Below are positions 9,765-18,179 of a stretch of DNA of 64,000 nucleotides, piece by piece (positions within the stretch are counted from its first letter, which is position 1; each line of letters opens with the position of its first letter). This DNA is from Cytobacillus oceanisediminis (GTDB lineage Bacteria > Bacillota > Bacilli > Bacillales > Cytobacillaceae). A program made the translations under genes and the position numbers. The stretch lies in NCBI RefSeq assembly GCF_007830235.1, contig NZ_VLKI01000020.1, positions 1-64,000 on the forward strand, read 5' to 3'. The notes beneath the pieces were generated by a model, which did no database searches, was not told the origin of the DNA, and saw only the letters and a list, made by a program, of their open reading frames with translations.

Positions 9765-9850
9765 TAACTAAAAAATGAGTGTTCTAATAAAGGGAAAAGT
9801 GTTATCTAATTTCCTTCTAAGTCGAACATTCATTGAAAGGGGGGAAAACA

Positions 9851-10135
9851 ATGGAGCTATTAGGAACATTAGGACCATTATTGCTGATGTTTGTTTTATT
9901 CTACTTCCTGTTAATTCGTCCTCAGCAAAAACGCCAAAAGGCAGTTCAGCAAATGCAGAGCGATTTGAAAAAGGGAGATAAGGTTGTAACAATCGGAGGC
10001 CTGCATGGATTCGTTGACGCTATAGACGAAGACAAAGTAGTCATTAAATGCGGTGACGGCAGCCGTCTTACATACGATCGCGCAGCCATTCGCGAAGTAA
10101 CGCAATCAACTGGAGATGCATTAGCTAAATCTTAA
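9851..10135 (+). CDS. yajC: Preprotein translocase accessory subunit YajC
   Basis: The 94-residue protein starts at ATG 9851, eight bases after a purine-rich AAAGGGGGG. A TTG 18 bases earlier is less likely. One N-terminal membrane helix (residues 4-22) is followed by the family signature LLIRPQQKRQK and a small cytoplasmic domain with GDKVVTIGGLHGFV. YajC associates with SecDF and SecYEG in the membrane, and secDF lies 4 kb downstream. B. subtilis calls this gene yrbF. It ends the ruvA-to-yajC cluster and is followed by a dispersed repeat and a bidirectional terminator. Confidence 0.93.
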   Translation: MELLGTLGPLLLMFVLFYFLLIRPQQKRQKAVQQMQSDLKKGDKVVTIGGLHGFVDAIDEDKVVIKCGDGSRLTYDRAAIREVTQSTGDALAKS

Positions 10136-10140
10136 TTAGA

Positions 10141-10296
10141 AATGCGTAAGCGCCCTGCTCACTCCCGACAAGTATAAGACGATCCTCCTGGGAAGGTGTT
10201 CTTTCCTTCTGAAAAGGATTGGCTTATGTCTCGAGTCCCTAGGAGCCGAAACAAGACACTTGTGAACTTGAGGGGGTAGGCGCTGAAGCTAGACAA
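10141..10296 (-). repeat. Dispersed intergenic repeat, full copy (reverse orientation)
   Basis: Read on the minus strand it begins TTGTCTAGCTTCAGCGCCTA, contains CTCGAGACATAAGCCAA and an AAGGAAAGAACACCTTCC hairpin, and ends GGGCGCTTACGC. The same landmarks in the same order occur at 26514-26628 on the + strand. No coding potential is seen. Confidence 0.7.
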
Positions 10297-10307
10297 CACT
10301 AGAAGTC

Positions 10308-10340
10308 AAAAAAGAAGGTCCACTGCGGACCTTCTTTTTT
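10308..10340. terminator. Bidirectional intrinsic terminator between yajC and the convergent membrane gene
   Basis: AAGAAGGTCC pairs with GGACCTTCTT across ACTGC, with an A-tract on one side and a T-tract on the other. It serves yajC on + and the TIGR04086 gene on -. Confidence 0.9.
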
Positions 10341-10695
10341 ATGCTGTTCTTTTGGAATTCAGATTTACACCAAGAATTCCGCCCATCATGGCCGTAAGCA
10401 TGAAACACGTATGGTAAATCATTTGTTCCATCGAAAATAGATTATCATGCCCCAAATATTGAAAAAGGAAAATAATCACCGAGTAAATAAGACCGGTCAG
10501 GCCTCCTAGCAGCCAGCCTTTTTGCTTTCCTTTTCCGCCGGAAATGAACCCGCCCGCAAAAAGGGAAACAAATGAAACAGCTGTAATAATATACTGTAAG
10601 GATGACTCCTGAAGTGATGTAAAACGAAGCAGCAGCGAAAAAATAAGGCTGCCGGCAATGGCGATTGCAAAAATCACAATGATCCCATAGAGCAC
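10339..10695 (-). CDS. yrzE: TIGR04086 family membrane protein (YrzE-like)
   Basis: The 118-residue protein, from GTG 10695, has four predicted membrane helices and the family segments LRFTSLQE and FAGGFISGGKGKQKGWLLGGLTGLIYS. Its function is unknown. In B. subtilis yrzE lies between yrbF (yajC) and yrbG. Start choice is uncertain. Coding resemblance seems to continue upstream (ESKNFGSAVLYG), but no ATG, GTG or TTG is available there, only an ATA preceded by GGGAGAGG. The GTG has a modest GGAAG ribosome site four bases upstream. Confidence 0.75.
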   Translation of the reverse strand: MLYGIIVIFAIAIAGSLIFSLLLRFTSLQESSLQYIITAVSFVSLFAGGFISGGKGKQKGWLLGGLTGLIYSVIIFLFQYLGHDNLFSMEQMIYHTCFMLTAMMGGILGVNLNSKRTA

Positions 10696-10938
10696 GGCAC
10701 TTCCAAAGTTCTTTGACTCCTCTATATTGACCCTCTCCCTTCTGAAAAAAATCGGAATAGCCTCTAAGCCCCACGGCTGTCCAGCTTTTTCCCTAGTACA
10801 AGCATATTCACGGAAAGAAAATTTAGAATCTAAAAATTGCGGCGTTTAAGCAGTGGAAGGGATTTAGAAAATAGTCTCATAAATAATCGGCCTGTGCGCA
10901 AGAATAATACAGATTGCATCAAAAGGGGTGCTGTGGAA

Positions 10939-11589
10939 GTGGAAGAATATTTAATGATTGTTATAAGGACATTGTTTCTATATGCGATAATTCTCCTTAT
11001 ATTTAGATTAATGGGCAAAAGGGAAATTGGAGAACTTAGCATTTTGGATTTGGTGGTTTATATCATGATAGCAGAGCTCGCGGTAGTGGCAATTGAAAAT
11101 CCTGATTCACAAATTCTAAAAAATATTTTGCCTATGCTCCTTTTAATGATTGTACAAATTATACTGGCCGTTTTTTCTCTTAAAAGCAAAACATTCCGCG
11201 ATGTGGTTGATGGTAAGCCAACCATCATTATTAACAAGGGAAAAATAGACGAAAATGCAATGAGAAAGCAAAGATATAATTTTGATGACCTGCTGCTCCA
11301 GCTAAGGGAAAAAGATATTGCCAAAATCTCTGATGTCGAATTTGCCATACTTGAATCGTCTGGAAATTTGTCAGTGTTTGAAAAAAAAGACAGTCAAGAC
11401 GGCGGCATTACCATACCACTGATTATTGATGGCACTGTTCAAAAAACAAATCTCGAAAAAATTAACAAGAGCGACTTTTGGCTGCGGCAAGAGCTTAGAA
11501 AGCAAGGGTATAAAGAGATATCCAAGATCTCGTTCTGCAGCTTTGAAAATGATCAGTTTTATGTGGACTTACTTGACGACCGGAAATAA
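10939..11589 (+). CDS. yrbG: DUF421 (YetF/YrbG-type) membrane protein
   Basis: The 216-residue protein starts at GTG 10939, ten bases after AAAAGGGG. An in-frame ATG is at 10954. Three N-terminal membrane helices contain the signature LIFRLMGKREIGELSILDLVVYIMIAELA (shown here only as its conserved core RLMGKREIG). They are followed by a cytoplasmic domain with DGKPTIIINKGKI. Members are membrane proteins of uncertain function. YetF and related proteins have been linked to spore or envelope properties in some Bacillus. Position before spoVB matches B. subtilis yrbG. It converges on spoVB through a shared hairpin. Confidence 0.8.
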   Translation: MEEYLMIVIRTLFLYAIILLIFRLMGKREIGELSILDLVVYIMIAELAVVAIENPDSQILKNILPMLLLMIVQIILAVFSLKSKTFRDVVDGKPTIIINKGKIDENAMRKQRYNFDDLLLQLREKDIAKISDVEFAILESSGNLSVFEKKDSQDGGITIPLIIDGTVQKTNLEKINKSDFWLRQELRKQGYKEISKISFCSFENDQFYVDLLDDRK

Positions 11590-11609
11590 TAAATTTTACA
11601 CATTAAAAT

Positions 11610-11649
11610 GGCCAGCTTAAAAGGTGTGAACCAATCCTTTGAGCTGGCC
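11610..11649. terminator. Hairpin shared by the convergent yrbG-like and spoVB genes
   Basis: GGCCAGCT pairs with AGCTGGCC across a 24-base loop. The flanking T-rich sequence is weak on both strands, so efficiency is uncertain. Confidence 0.5.
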
Positions 11650-11670
11650 GTTGATGTTCAGAATTTATCA

Positions 11671-13236
11671 TTATCTAAAAGCGAATTTCGAAAGAATTTT
11701 TCCAATAAATGGAATTCGAATAAGCTCATTCTTTTTAATTAAGCCAAATAGTAACAATAGCAAGAAGTAAATGGCAACAATAGCAGTTGAAATAAGAATA
11801 ACCCTTATAGCTATATTCATGGTTTGGGGAAGCATATCATTTAGGAGCCAGAAACCTAAGCCCCCTGATAAACCCATTGCAACAAACGTTTTTAAATAGT
11901 CTCTAACATAAAATGTAAAGGATATCGCTTTTAGGACGGTTGCAAAATGAAGCATCGTAACCAGAACTGTGCCTACCAGGATTCCCATTGCTACTCCGTT
12001 TATGCCGAATGCAGGCTGGCTTGCCAGCAGAAATATGACAGCTGTTTTTACGATTGCGCCGATCAAACTGTTGATCATAGCTGCTCTCGCCAGGTTTAAT
12101 GCCTGCAAGGTAGCCTGAAGAGGACCTTGGTAATAATAAAAAAGAAAGAATGGAGCCATTAGTTTAATAAAATGTGAACCTCTTGAAGAACCATACATAA
12201 CCTCCATCAATTGATCCGAAAGGACATACAGAACCACCACTGCCAATCCCCCTGTAATAAATGCAAACCGAAGTGCCTGCTGAAGCCTATATTCAATAAG
12301 GCGCATATTATTTTTAGAATTCGCCTCACTTATTGCCGGAACAAGAGAGGTTGACAGAGAGTAAGTAATAAAAGAAGGAAGCATGAGAAGCGGCATAGCG
12401 AACCCAGTTAGCGCACCATATTGCTTCGTAGCAGTTATTGCAGCTACACCTGCTATGGCAAGGCTCTGGGCAACAACGATCGGCTCAAAAAACCAAGCGA
12501 CAGAACCGATCATTCTGCTTCCGGTTGTCGGAAGGGCAACCGTCATTAATTCGTTAAATGTACTTTTGCCGGATTGAACATATTTAAAAAATTGTTTTCT
12601 CACTCTAAATTTCTTTTTTAGTTTAAAAGTGGTCAATAAATAAATTAAAGATGCAAGCTCCCCTATCACAGCCGCTAACATAGCTCCCGCGGCTGCATAC
12701 TCAATCCCATATGGCAGAAATGCCTTTGTCATAAGGGCAATCAGGCTGATTCTTACAATTTGTTCGATGACCTGGGAATATGCAGCCGGCTTCATATTCT
12801 GCCTGCCCTGGAAATATCCCCTTATTACAGAGGAAATGGCAATGATCGGTACAATTGGCGCTATGGCCATCAAGGGCAAATGAGTGCGTTTATCGGTAAA
12901 TAGCGTTTCTGATAAAAGTGGAGCGAGCAGAATTAAAGCGGGAGTGAAAATAATAGAAAGTGAGATAGTAGTTGCTAAAGATACAACTAATATTTTCTTA
13001 ATTTTTGCTGTGTCTCCACGAGCTTCGGCCTCGGCAACATTTTTGGAAATCGCTACCGGCAGCCCGAGCTGAGTAATGGTGACAACAAGGATCATTGTTG
13101 GAAAAGCCATCATATAAAGGCCGACGCCTTCTTCGCCTATAGAGCGGGCAATAACAATCCGGTTTATAAATCCCAAGACCCTGGTCACCAGGCCTGCAGT
13201 CAGCAGGATCATGGTACCTTTCAGAAATTTGGACAT
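11671..13236 (-). CDS. spoVB: Stage V sporulation protein B, polysaccharide/lipid II flippase family
   Basis: The 521-residue integral membrane protein has about 14 predicted helices. It belongs to the MATE/MOP exporter superfamily and begins MSKFLKGTMILLTAGLVTRV. In B. subtilis SpoVB is needed for spore cortex synthesis and is thought to move peptidoglycan precursor across the outer forespore membrane. GGGAG lies six bases before the ATG. The gene is transcribed opposite to its neighbours, as in B. subtilis. A paralogue with a vegetative role cannot be excluded, but the position between the yrbG and comN homologues supports spoVB. Confidence 0.9.
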   Translation of the reverse strand: MSKFLKGTMILLTAGLVTRVLGFINRIVIARSIGEEGVGLYMMAFPTMILVVTITQLGLPVAISKNVAEAEARGDTAKIKKILVVSLATTISLSIIFTPALILLAPLLSETLFTDKRTHLPLMAIAPIVPIIAISSVIRGYFQGRQNMKPAAYSQVIEQIVRISLIALMTKAFLPYGIEYAAAGAMLAAVIGELASLIYLLTTFKLKKKFRVRKQFFKYVQSGKSTFNELMTVALPTTGSRMIGSVAWFFEPIVVAQSLAIAGVAAITATKQYGALTGFAMPLLMLPSFITYSLSTSLVPAISEANSKNNMRLIEYRLQQALRFAFITGGLAVVVLYVLSDQLMEVMYGSSRGSHFIKLMAPFFLFYYYQGPLQATLQALNLARAAMINSLIGAIVKTAVIFLLASQPAFGINGVAMGILVGTVLVTMLHFATVLKAISFTFYVRDYLKTFVAMGLSGGLGFWLLNDMLPQTMNIAIRVILISTAIVAIYFLLLLLFGLIKKNELIRIPFIGKILSKFAFR

Positions 13237-13369
13237 TCAACTCCCTGCCTTCTCAAAATGGGTGATATCATATACAATTAACTATATGCAAGAGAGTGGA
13301 CAAAGCATGACAAGCTAGGATAATTTCCGTGAGTTCAAGAGAAAGAAATTGGCGGGGAGGCGGCTGAAA

Positions 13370-13666
13370 ATGAAGATCGGCCATGAATTTGATTATTTTC
13401 GCACTGAAGTAAAGCCAGCGTTGGAGAGTAAATTAGATGAATTTAGACTGCTTGGCTATGAAAAAGTGACAGAGCAGGAGCTATGGGGATACCTTACCAA
13501 GAAAAAGTGGAAAAAACCAAGTGAAAATATCAGGCTATTCAAAATCGTTGAGGAAATAATGGCTGTAAAAGTCAGTGAATACATCCATTATGCTACAATT
13601 GAAGCTTTTAAAGGAACAGGCTTTGCTTTTGATAGCGAAGAAGACAGAAGACAACTTTTGAAGTGA
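13370..13666 (+). CDS. comN: ComN-type post-transcriptional regulator
   Basis: The 98-residue soluble protein starts at ATG 13370, nine bases after GGGGAGG. A TTG at 13349 overlaps the ribosome site and is rejected. The sequence FRTEVKPALESKLDEFRLLGYEKVTEQELW and a central KKKWKK basic patch match the ComN (YrzD) family. In B. subtilis ComN acts with the comE operon mRNA leader to support competence and interacts with DivIVA. The position between spoVB and secDF is the same as yrzD/comN in B. subtilis. The regulatory role here is inferred. Confidence 0.8.
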   Translation: MKIGHEFDYFRTEVKPALESKLDEFRLLGYEKVTEQELWGYLTKKKWKKPSENIRLFKIVEEIMAVKVSEYIHYATIEAFKGTGFAFDSEEDRRQLLK

Positions 13667-14044
13667 GTTGAAGCATTCCATATTTTTCAATTTTTAACAT
13701 GATCTAAGACAAATTGACAGGTTTTGCAATCTGTTTCATAATTAAACGTGGAGTTTAATGGCCTGTACAGTCAATGTACCTATAAACCTACATATGCAAG
13801 TGTAAACAATTATGGCGAAAGAAGGCCCTGGCTGGAAACGAGCGAGTCTTTTAAATGCCTGTGGTTGCATTAAGTTTGTAATGCGATTGTCTGTGTAAGC
13901 CCGTTCGTACAAAAACATCATGGCAAAAAACGCTATGATAACAGTTTCACTTTATCCCGCATTAACGGGCAGTAACCCCCCCAATGATTGAGTTTCACTT
14001 TATATGCCTGTAGCGGGCGAGTAGCTAAGGAGGATTTATATATA
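13667..14044 (+). other. Intergenic region before secDF
   Basis: This 378-bp non-coding stretch has no convincing ORF. Its last 100 bp carry two copies of AGTTTCACTTTAT exactly 48 bp apart, each followed by a CGGGC-AGTA segment, and the first copy includes a CCCG-CGGG hairpin. The secDF ribosome site AAGGAGGA is at 14028-14035. The first 200 bp show nothing recognisable. Confidence 0.6.
13943..14024 (+). repeat. Two-unit direct repeat (48-bp period) before secDF
   Basis: AGTTTCACTTTAT occurs at 13943-13955 and 13991-14003. The first is followed by CCCGCATTAACGGGCAGTAA and the second by a related segment with TAGCGGGCGAGTAGC. It may be a dispersed Bacillus repeat or a leader-RNA structure. 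Confidence 0.6.
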
Positions 14045-16312
14045 ATGGTAAAGCGCAGCCGTATCGTTGCTTTCTTCCTGATTGTTTTATTGATAGGGAG
14101 TTTGGCTGGGGCAACGACAAACAACATTTTAAAAAATATTAAGCTTGGCCTCGATTTGCAGGGCGGCTTTGAGGTGCTCTATGAAGTTTCTCCAGCTGAA
14201 GATGGCCAAAAGATTGATAAAGAAGTTTTAGCAAGTACTGCTGAAGCTCTGGATAGACGGATAAATGTCCTTGGGGTCAGTGAACCCAATATCCAAATTG
14301 AGGGTGATAATAGAATACGGGTACAGCTTGCAGGAGTAACGGATCAAAACAAGGCCCGGGAGATCCTTTCCACGGAAGCGAATCTTTCGTTCAGGGACGT
14401 TAATGACCAGAAGATGATGGATGGATCCGACCTTGCAGAAGGCGGAGCAAAGCAAACCTTTGACGAAAATGGCAAACCTAGTGTTTCCTTGAAACTGAAA
14501 AGCGCAAGCAAATTTAAAGATGTAACAGAAAAAATTGTCAATATGGGACCTCCTAATAACTTGCTTGTTATTTGGCTTGATTTTGAGGAAGGCAAAGATT
14601 CCTTCCAAGCTGAAGCCGGGAAGCAAGATCCAAAATATTTATCTGCACCCCAAGTAAGCCAAATTTTTAACCAGGATACGGTTTCCATTGTCGGAAACTT
14701 TACAATTGATGAAGCTCAAACGCTGTCAGACTTATTGAATGCTGGTTCTCTGCCTGTACAGCTTGATGAAGTATATTCCACATCGGTTGGCGCAAAATTC
14801 GGGGAACAGGCAATGGATAAGACCATTCTTGCCGGCATAATTGGAATAGCCATTATATTCCTTTACATGATTGCTGTATATCGTTTTCCAGGACTTATCG
14901 CAACAATCACACTATCATTTTATATTTATCTCATCTTACTTATATTTGACTGGATGAATGGGGTATTGACATTGCCAGGTATCGCCGCACTTATTTTAGG
15001 GGTGGGTATGGCTGTCGATGCGAATATCATCACATACGAGAGAATCAAAGAAGAAATGAAAGTGGGAAGGACGATCAAATCAGCTTTCCAGGCTGGAGGA
15101 AAAAATTCCCTTTCTACAATCTTTGATGCCAATATCACAACCATACTTGCCGCTACCGTATTATTCCTTTATGGGACAAGCTCTGTAAAGGGATTTGCAA
15201 CCATGCTCATTATTAGTATTCTGGCAAGCTTTATCACAGCTGTATATGGATCAAGGCTATTGCTTGGATTATGGGTAAATAGCAAATTCTTAAATAATAA
15301 GCCAGGATGGTTTGGCGTCAAGAAAAATGAAATGAAGGATATTGCAGAAAACTTTGACACACTTGATTTGCCTACGAAGTATGATAAGTTCGACTTTGTT
15401 GCACACCGAAAAAAATTCTTTGTCCTTTCTGGAGCTTTGATTGCTGCCGGAATAATCATTCTTGCTGTTCTTCGTCTGAATCTGGGAATTGACTTTTCAA
15501 GCGGAACACGTATTGAATTGCTTGCAAATGATTCTTTGACTAAAGAAGAAGTGCAAACACAAATGTCTCAAGTTGGTCTTGAAACAGATGATATTGTCAT
15601 TTCCGGGAACGACAAAGAAATTGGGGTAGCCAGAATAAAGGATGTTCTTACAAAAGACGAGATTGCTGACATGAAGTCACACTTCAAGAAAGAGTTCGGT
15701 GCCGAACCAAATGTCAGCACGGTTTCTCCGACTGTCGGAAAAGAACTTGCCAAAAATGCGCTAATTGCGTTAGTAATAGCCTCAGTTGGCATTATAATCT
15801 ATGTTACAATCCGTTTTGAAATTTACATGGCCATCGCGGCGGTTATTGCTTTACTCCATGATGCATTCTTTATCATCGCTATATTTAGTTTTACACGGCT
15901 TGAAGTGGATCTGACTTTCATTGCAGCGGTATTGACAGTTGTTGGTTATTCGATTAATGATACAATCGTTACCTTTGACCGGATGCGGGAAAATATGCAG
16001 AAAAAGAAAAAGCTCAAGACATTTGAGGATATTGCGGATGTTGTAAACCGAAGCCTGCGCCAAACGCTTGGCCGTTCCATTAATACAGTATTGACGGTAG
16101 TAATTGCCGTTGTGGCATTGCTTATTTTTGGAAGTGAGTCGATCAGAAACTTCTCCTTTGCGCTCCTTATCGGTTTGATTGCCGGAACGTATTCATCCAT
16201 TTTCCTTGCAGCACAATTATGGGCTGTTTGGAAAGGTAAAGAGCTGAAGAAAAAAGGCGTTATTAAAACAGTTAAAGAAAAACGGAAAAGCAGTGACGAA
16301 CCGCAAGTTTAA
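14045..16312 (+). CDS. secDF: Fused protein export protein SecDF
   Basis: The protein has 755 residues from ATG 14045, nine bases after AAGGAGGA. An in-frame ATG at 13988 has no ribosome site. SecDF uses the proton gradient to pull translocated proteins out of the SecYEG channel. The SecD half has one N-terminal helix, the GLDLQGGFEVLYEV motif, a large extracytoplasmic domain and five helices containing GVGMAVDANIITYERIKEE. The SecF half begins near residue 450, with GIDFSSGTRIELL and the paired motif GYSINDTIVTFDRMREN. Twelve helices in total are expected. The fusion is normal for Bacillus. A strong terminator follows. Confidence 0.96.
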   Translation: MVKRSRIVAFFLIVLLIGSLAGATTNNILKNIKLGLDLQGGFEVLYEVSPAEDGQKIDKEVLASTAEALDRRINVLGVSEPNIQIEGDNRIRVQLAGVTDQNKAREILSTEANLSFRDVNDQKMMDGSDLAEGGAKQTFDENGKPSVSLKLKSASKFKDVTEKIVNMGPPNNLLVIWLDFEEGKDSFQAEAGKQDPKYLSAPQVSQIFNQDTVSIVGNFTIDEAQTLSDLLNAGSLPVQLDEVYSTSVGAKFGEQAMDKTILAGIIGIAIIFLYMIAVYRFPGLIATITLSFYIYLILLIFDWMNGVLTLPGIAALILGVGMAVDANIITYERIKEEMKVGRTIKSAFQAGGKNSLSTIFDANITTILAATVLFLYGTSSVKGFATMLIISILASFITAVYGSRLLLGLWVNSKFLNNKPGWFGVKKNEMKDIAENFDTLDLPTKYDKFDFVAHRKKFFVLSGALIAAGIIILAVLRLNLGIDFSSGTRIELLANDSLTKEEVQTQMSQVGLETDDIVISGNDKEIGVARIKDVLTKDEIADMKSHFKKEFGAEPNVSTVSPTVGKELAKNALIALVIASVGIIIYVTIRFEIYMAIAAVIALLHDAFFIIAIFSFTRLEVDLTFIAAVLTVVGYSINDTIVTFDRMRENMQKKKKLKTFEDIADVVNRSLRQTLGRSINTVLTVVIAVVALLIFGSESIRNFSFALLIGLIAGTYSSIFLAAQLWAVWKGKELKKKGVIKTVKEKRKSSDEPQV

Positions 16313-16325
16313 TGTCTTACATTAG

Positions 16326-16356
16326 AAAAACCTCAGGCTAAATGCCTGGGGTTTTT
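16326..16356 (+). terminator. Intrinsic terminator after secDF
   Basis: AAAAACCTCAGGC pairs with GCCTGGGGTTTTT across TAAAT. A second 9-bp hairpin (16398-16423) follows 40 bp later without a T-run. Confidence 0.88.
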
Positions 16357-16496
16357 GCTTGTTCGAATTAGTGAAATATACAATTTAAAGCTGGCAAAAT
16401 AGAAGCATTTTAACGCTTCTATTTAGCAAAAAAGGTTAATGATTCCGTGAAATAGGATAAACTAACAACAAGTCCAGGGAGGAAGGAAGTTTAACG

Positions 16497-17393
16497 TTGG
16501 AAAAAAATGATCGTTTTAAAAAAGCTGAATTTGCTGCGATGATTGGCATCGTCGGCAATATAGCACTTGCTGCTCTCAAATGGGGAATTGGCGTTTATTC
16601 CGGGAGTAAGGCATTGGTAGCGGATGCCGTACATTCTGCCTCGGATGTCGCAGGTTCCTTTGCTGTTTATTTGGGATTGAGGGCCGCAAAGCAGCCGCCT
16701 GATGAGGACCATCCATATGGGCATGGAAAGGCTGAAATGATCGCAGCCATAATAGTTGCCGTTTTATTATTCCTGGTTGGGATAGAAATAGGCAGATCAT
16801 CATTTGAAGCATTTTTTTCACCGATTGAACCTCCTAAGAGCATTGCCATTGTTGCGGTTATAATTTCTATAATTATAAAGGAAGCGATGTTTCGGTATAA
16901 GTTCAATTTGGGAAAGAAACTTAATAGTGATGCATTAATTGTTAATGCTTATGAACATCGGTCAGATGTGTACTCTTCTATCGCCGCTTTAATAGGGATT
17001 GGGAGTGCTGTGCTCGGCGGAAAAACGGGAATCGAGTGGCTTGAATATGCCGACCCTGTTGCAGGGCTGCTTGTATCGCTTATGGTCATTAAAATGGCAT
17101 GGCATCTTGGGAAAGAATCGATTCATAGTACTCTTGATCACGTCCTCCATGAGGAAGATACAATGGAGATGCGCAAAACTGCAGAAACTGTAAACCATGT
17201 AAAAAGAATTGACGAATTGCATGCAAGAGAACACGGCCACTATGTGATTGTTGATATCAAAGTGTCTGTTGACCCTAATATGACCGTGGAGGATGGGCAC
17301 CGGGTTGGCAAAGAGGTTAAACGCAAATTGCTTGAGCTGGAAAGTGTGCAAAATGTCTTTGTCCATATTAACCCGTATAGTGAAGAAAGGTAA
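16497..17393 (+). CDS. Cation diffusion facilitator family transporter
   Basis: The 298-residue protein starts at TTG 16497 after GGAGGAAGG. It has six predicted membrane helices and a C-terminal cytoplasmic dimerisation domain rich in His and Glu. Metal-site residues are visible in helix 2 (ADAVHSASD) and helix 5 (HRSDVYSS), and the HPYGHGKAE loop between helices 3 and 4 is typical. CDF proteins export Zn, Mn, Fe or Co by exchange with protons. The sequence resembles the Mn/Fe-type YeaB/MneP group more than zinc CzcD, but the metal cannot be assigned. No metalloregulator lies nearby. Confidence 0.88.
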   Translation: MEKNDRFKKAEFAAMIGIVGNIALAALKWGIGVYSGSKALVADAVHSASDVAGSFAVYLGLRAAKQPPDEDHPYGHGKAEMIAAIIVAVLLFLVGIEIGRSSFEAFFSPIEPPKSIAIVAVIISIIIKEAMFRYKFNLGKKLNSDALIVNAYEHRSDVYSSIAALIGIGSAVLGGKTGIEWLEYADPVAGLLVSLMVIKMAWHLGKESIHSTLDHVLHEEDTMEMRKTAETVNHVKRIDELHAREHGHYVIVDIKVSVDPNMTVEDGHRVGKEVKRKLLELESVQNVFVHINPYSEER

Positions 17394-17424
17394 CCCAGAG
17401 ACATACGTAAGGGGAGAGAGGATT

Positions 17425-17724
17425 ATGAAATTTCAATGGGCTTTACTATTTGGTTTTTTATTTGCCTTAATAGTAGCAGTATTTGCAGTCATCAATGTCG
17501 ATGATGTAACGGTAAATTATTTATTTGGGGAAAGCAAATGGCCATTAATTCTGGTGATCCTAAGTTCAGTATTGATGGGCGGACTCATTGTTGGCTCAGT
17601 CGGCATTGTTCGCATGTACTCCTTGCAAAGGCAAGTGAAATTGCTTAAAAAAGAAAATGACAAACTAAAAGCGGAACAGGACAAGCCGGAAGATAGCGGC
17701 AAAGAAGTATTGGAAAAAGATTGA
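17425..17724 (+). CDS. yrvD: LapA-domain (DUF1049) membrane protein, YrvD-like
   Basis: The 99-residue protein starts at ATG 17425 just after GGGGAGAGAGG. Two membrane helices (residues 5-24 and 37-62) flank the NVDDVTVNYLFG segment typical of LapA/DUF1049. A basic-acidic coiled coil follows (LQRQVKLLKKENDKLKAEQ) to the C terminus. In E. coli LapA works with LapB in lipopolysaccharide assembly control, so that function cannot apply directly to this Gram-positive. Role unknown. It is followed by a terminator, and its position before recJ corresponds to B. subtilis yrvD. Confidence 0.8.
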   Translation: MKFQWALLFGFLFALIVAVFAVINVDDVTVNYLFGESKWPLILVILSSVLMGGLIVGSVGIVRMYSLQRQVKLLKKENDKLKAEQDKPEDSGKEVLEKD

Positions 17725-17750
17725 ACAGGGATATTCATTAGTTGAGGGTA

Positions 17751-17780
17751 GGGCTTGGGCTATTGGTTCAAGCCCTTTTT
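17751..17780 (+). terminator. Intrinsic terminator after the LapA-domain gene
   Basis: GGGCTTG pairs with CAAGCCC and is followed by TTTTT. Confidence 0.8.
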
Positions 17781-17810
17781 AGAATTTTGTCGGCCAATAA
17801 ATTAGGGAAG

Positions 17811-17884
17811 CTCACGATGATATATAACCAAAGATGATGAAATATTATGGAAGTTGTTAATATATATCCCAAAGTTGATGATAT
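17811..17884. repeat. Array of four AAGTTGATGA-like boxes at 20-21 bp spacing
   Basis: Boxes are CTCACGATGA (17811), AAGATGATGA (17831), AAGTTGTTAA (17851) and AAGTTGATGA (17872), separated by AT-rich spacers. A second array of the same type is at 35666-35716. The spacing of two helical turns suggests a DNA-binding array. The rest of the 17725-18128 gap is AT-rich with no ORF. Confidence 0.55.
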
Positions 17885-18128
17885 TCAATAATAAAACGTG
17901 TTAATTTTAGTGAGTTAATGCTTTTTTTGCAATTCTATTAAAGCATTTCATGTTAAGGGATGATTTTTACGTTTTTTAAGTAAAATATACTTTTTTTATA
18001 GTATTACAGAGGACTAGCCTGCAGTTCCTGAAGAAATAGTGCAGATGAGCCGCAATAGGCCCAATCCACACATTCCCCTCACGCTTTTCTTTTTCCAAAA
18101 ATGTATGGAATATCCCGATTTTCTATTA

Positions 18129-18157
18129 TTGAAACGCCAGTCCCCCTCTTGTATAAT
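18129..18157 (+). promoter_or_regulatory. Consensus sigma-A promoter of recJ-apt
   Basis: TTGAAA (18129-18134), a 17-bp spacer and a perfect TATAAT (18152-18157) place the transcript start near 18164, just before the recJ ribosome site GAGGGGTG. Confidence 0.85.
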
Positions 18158-18179
18158 TAATAAGCTGAGGGGTGAACGT

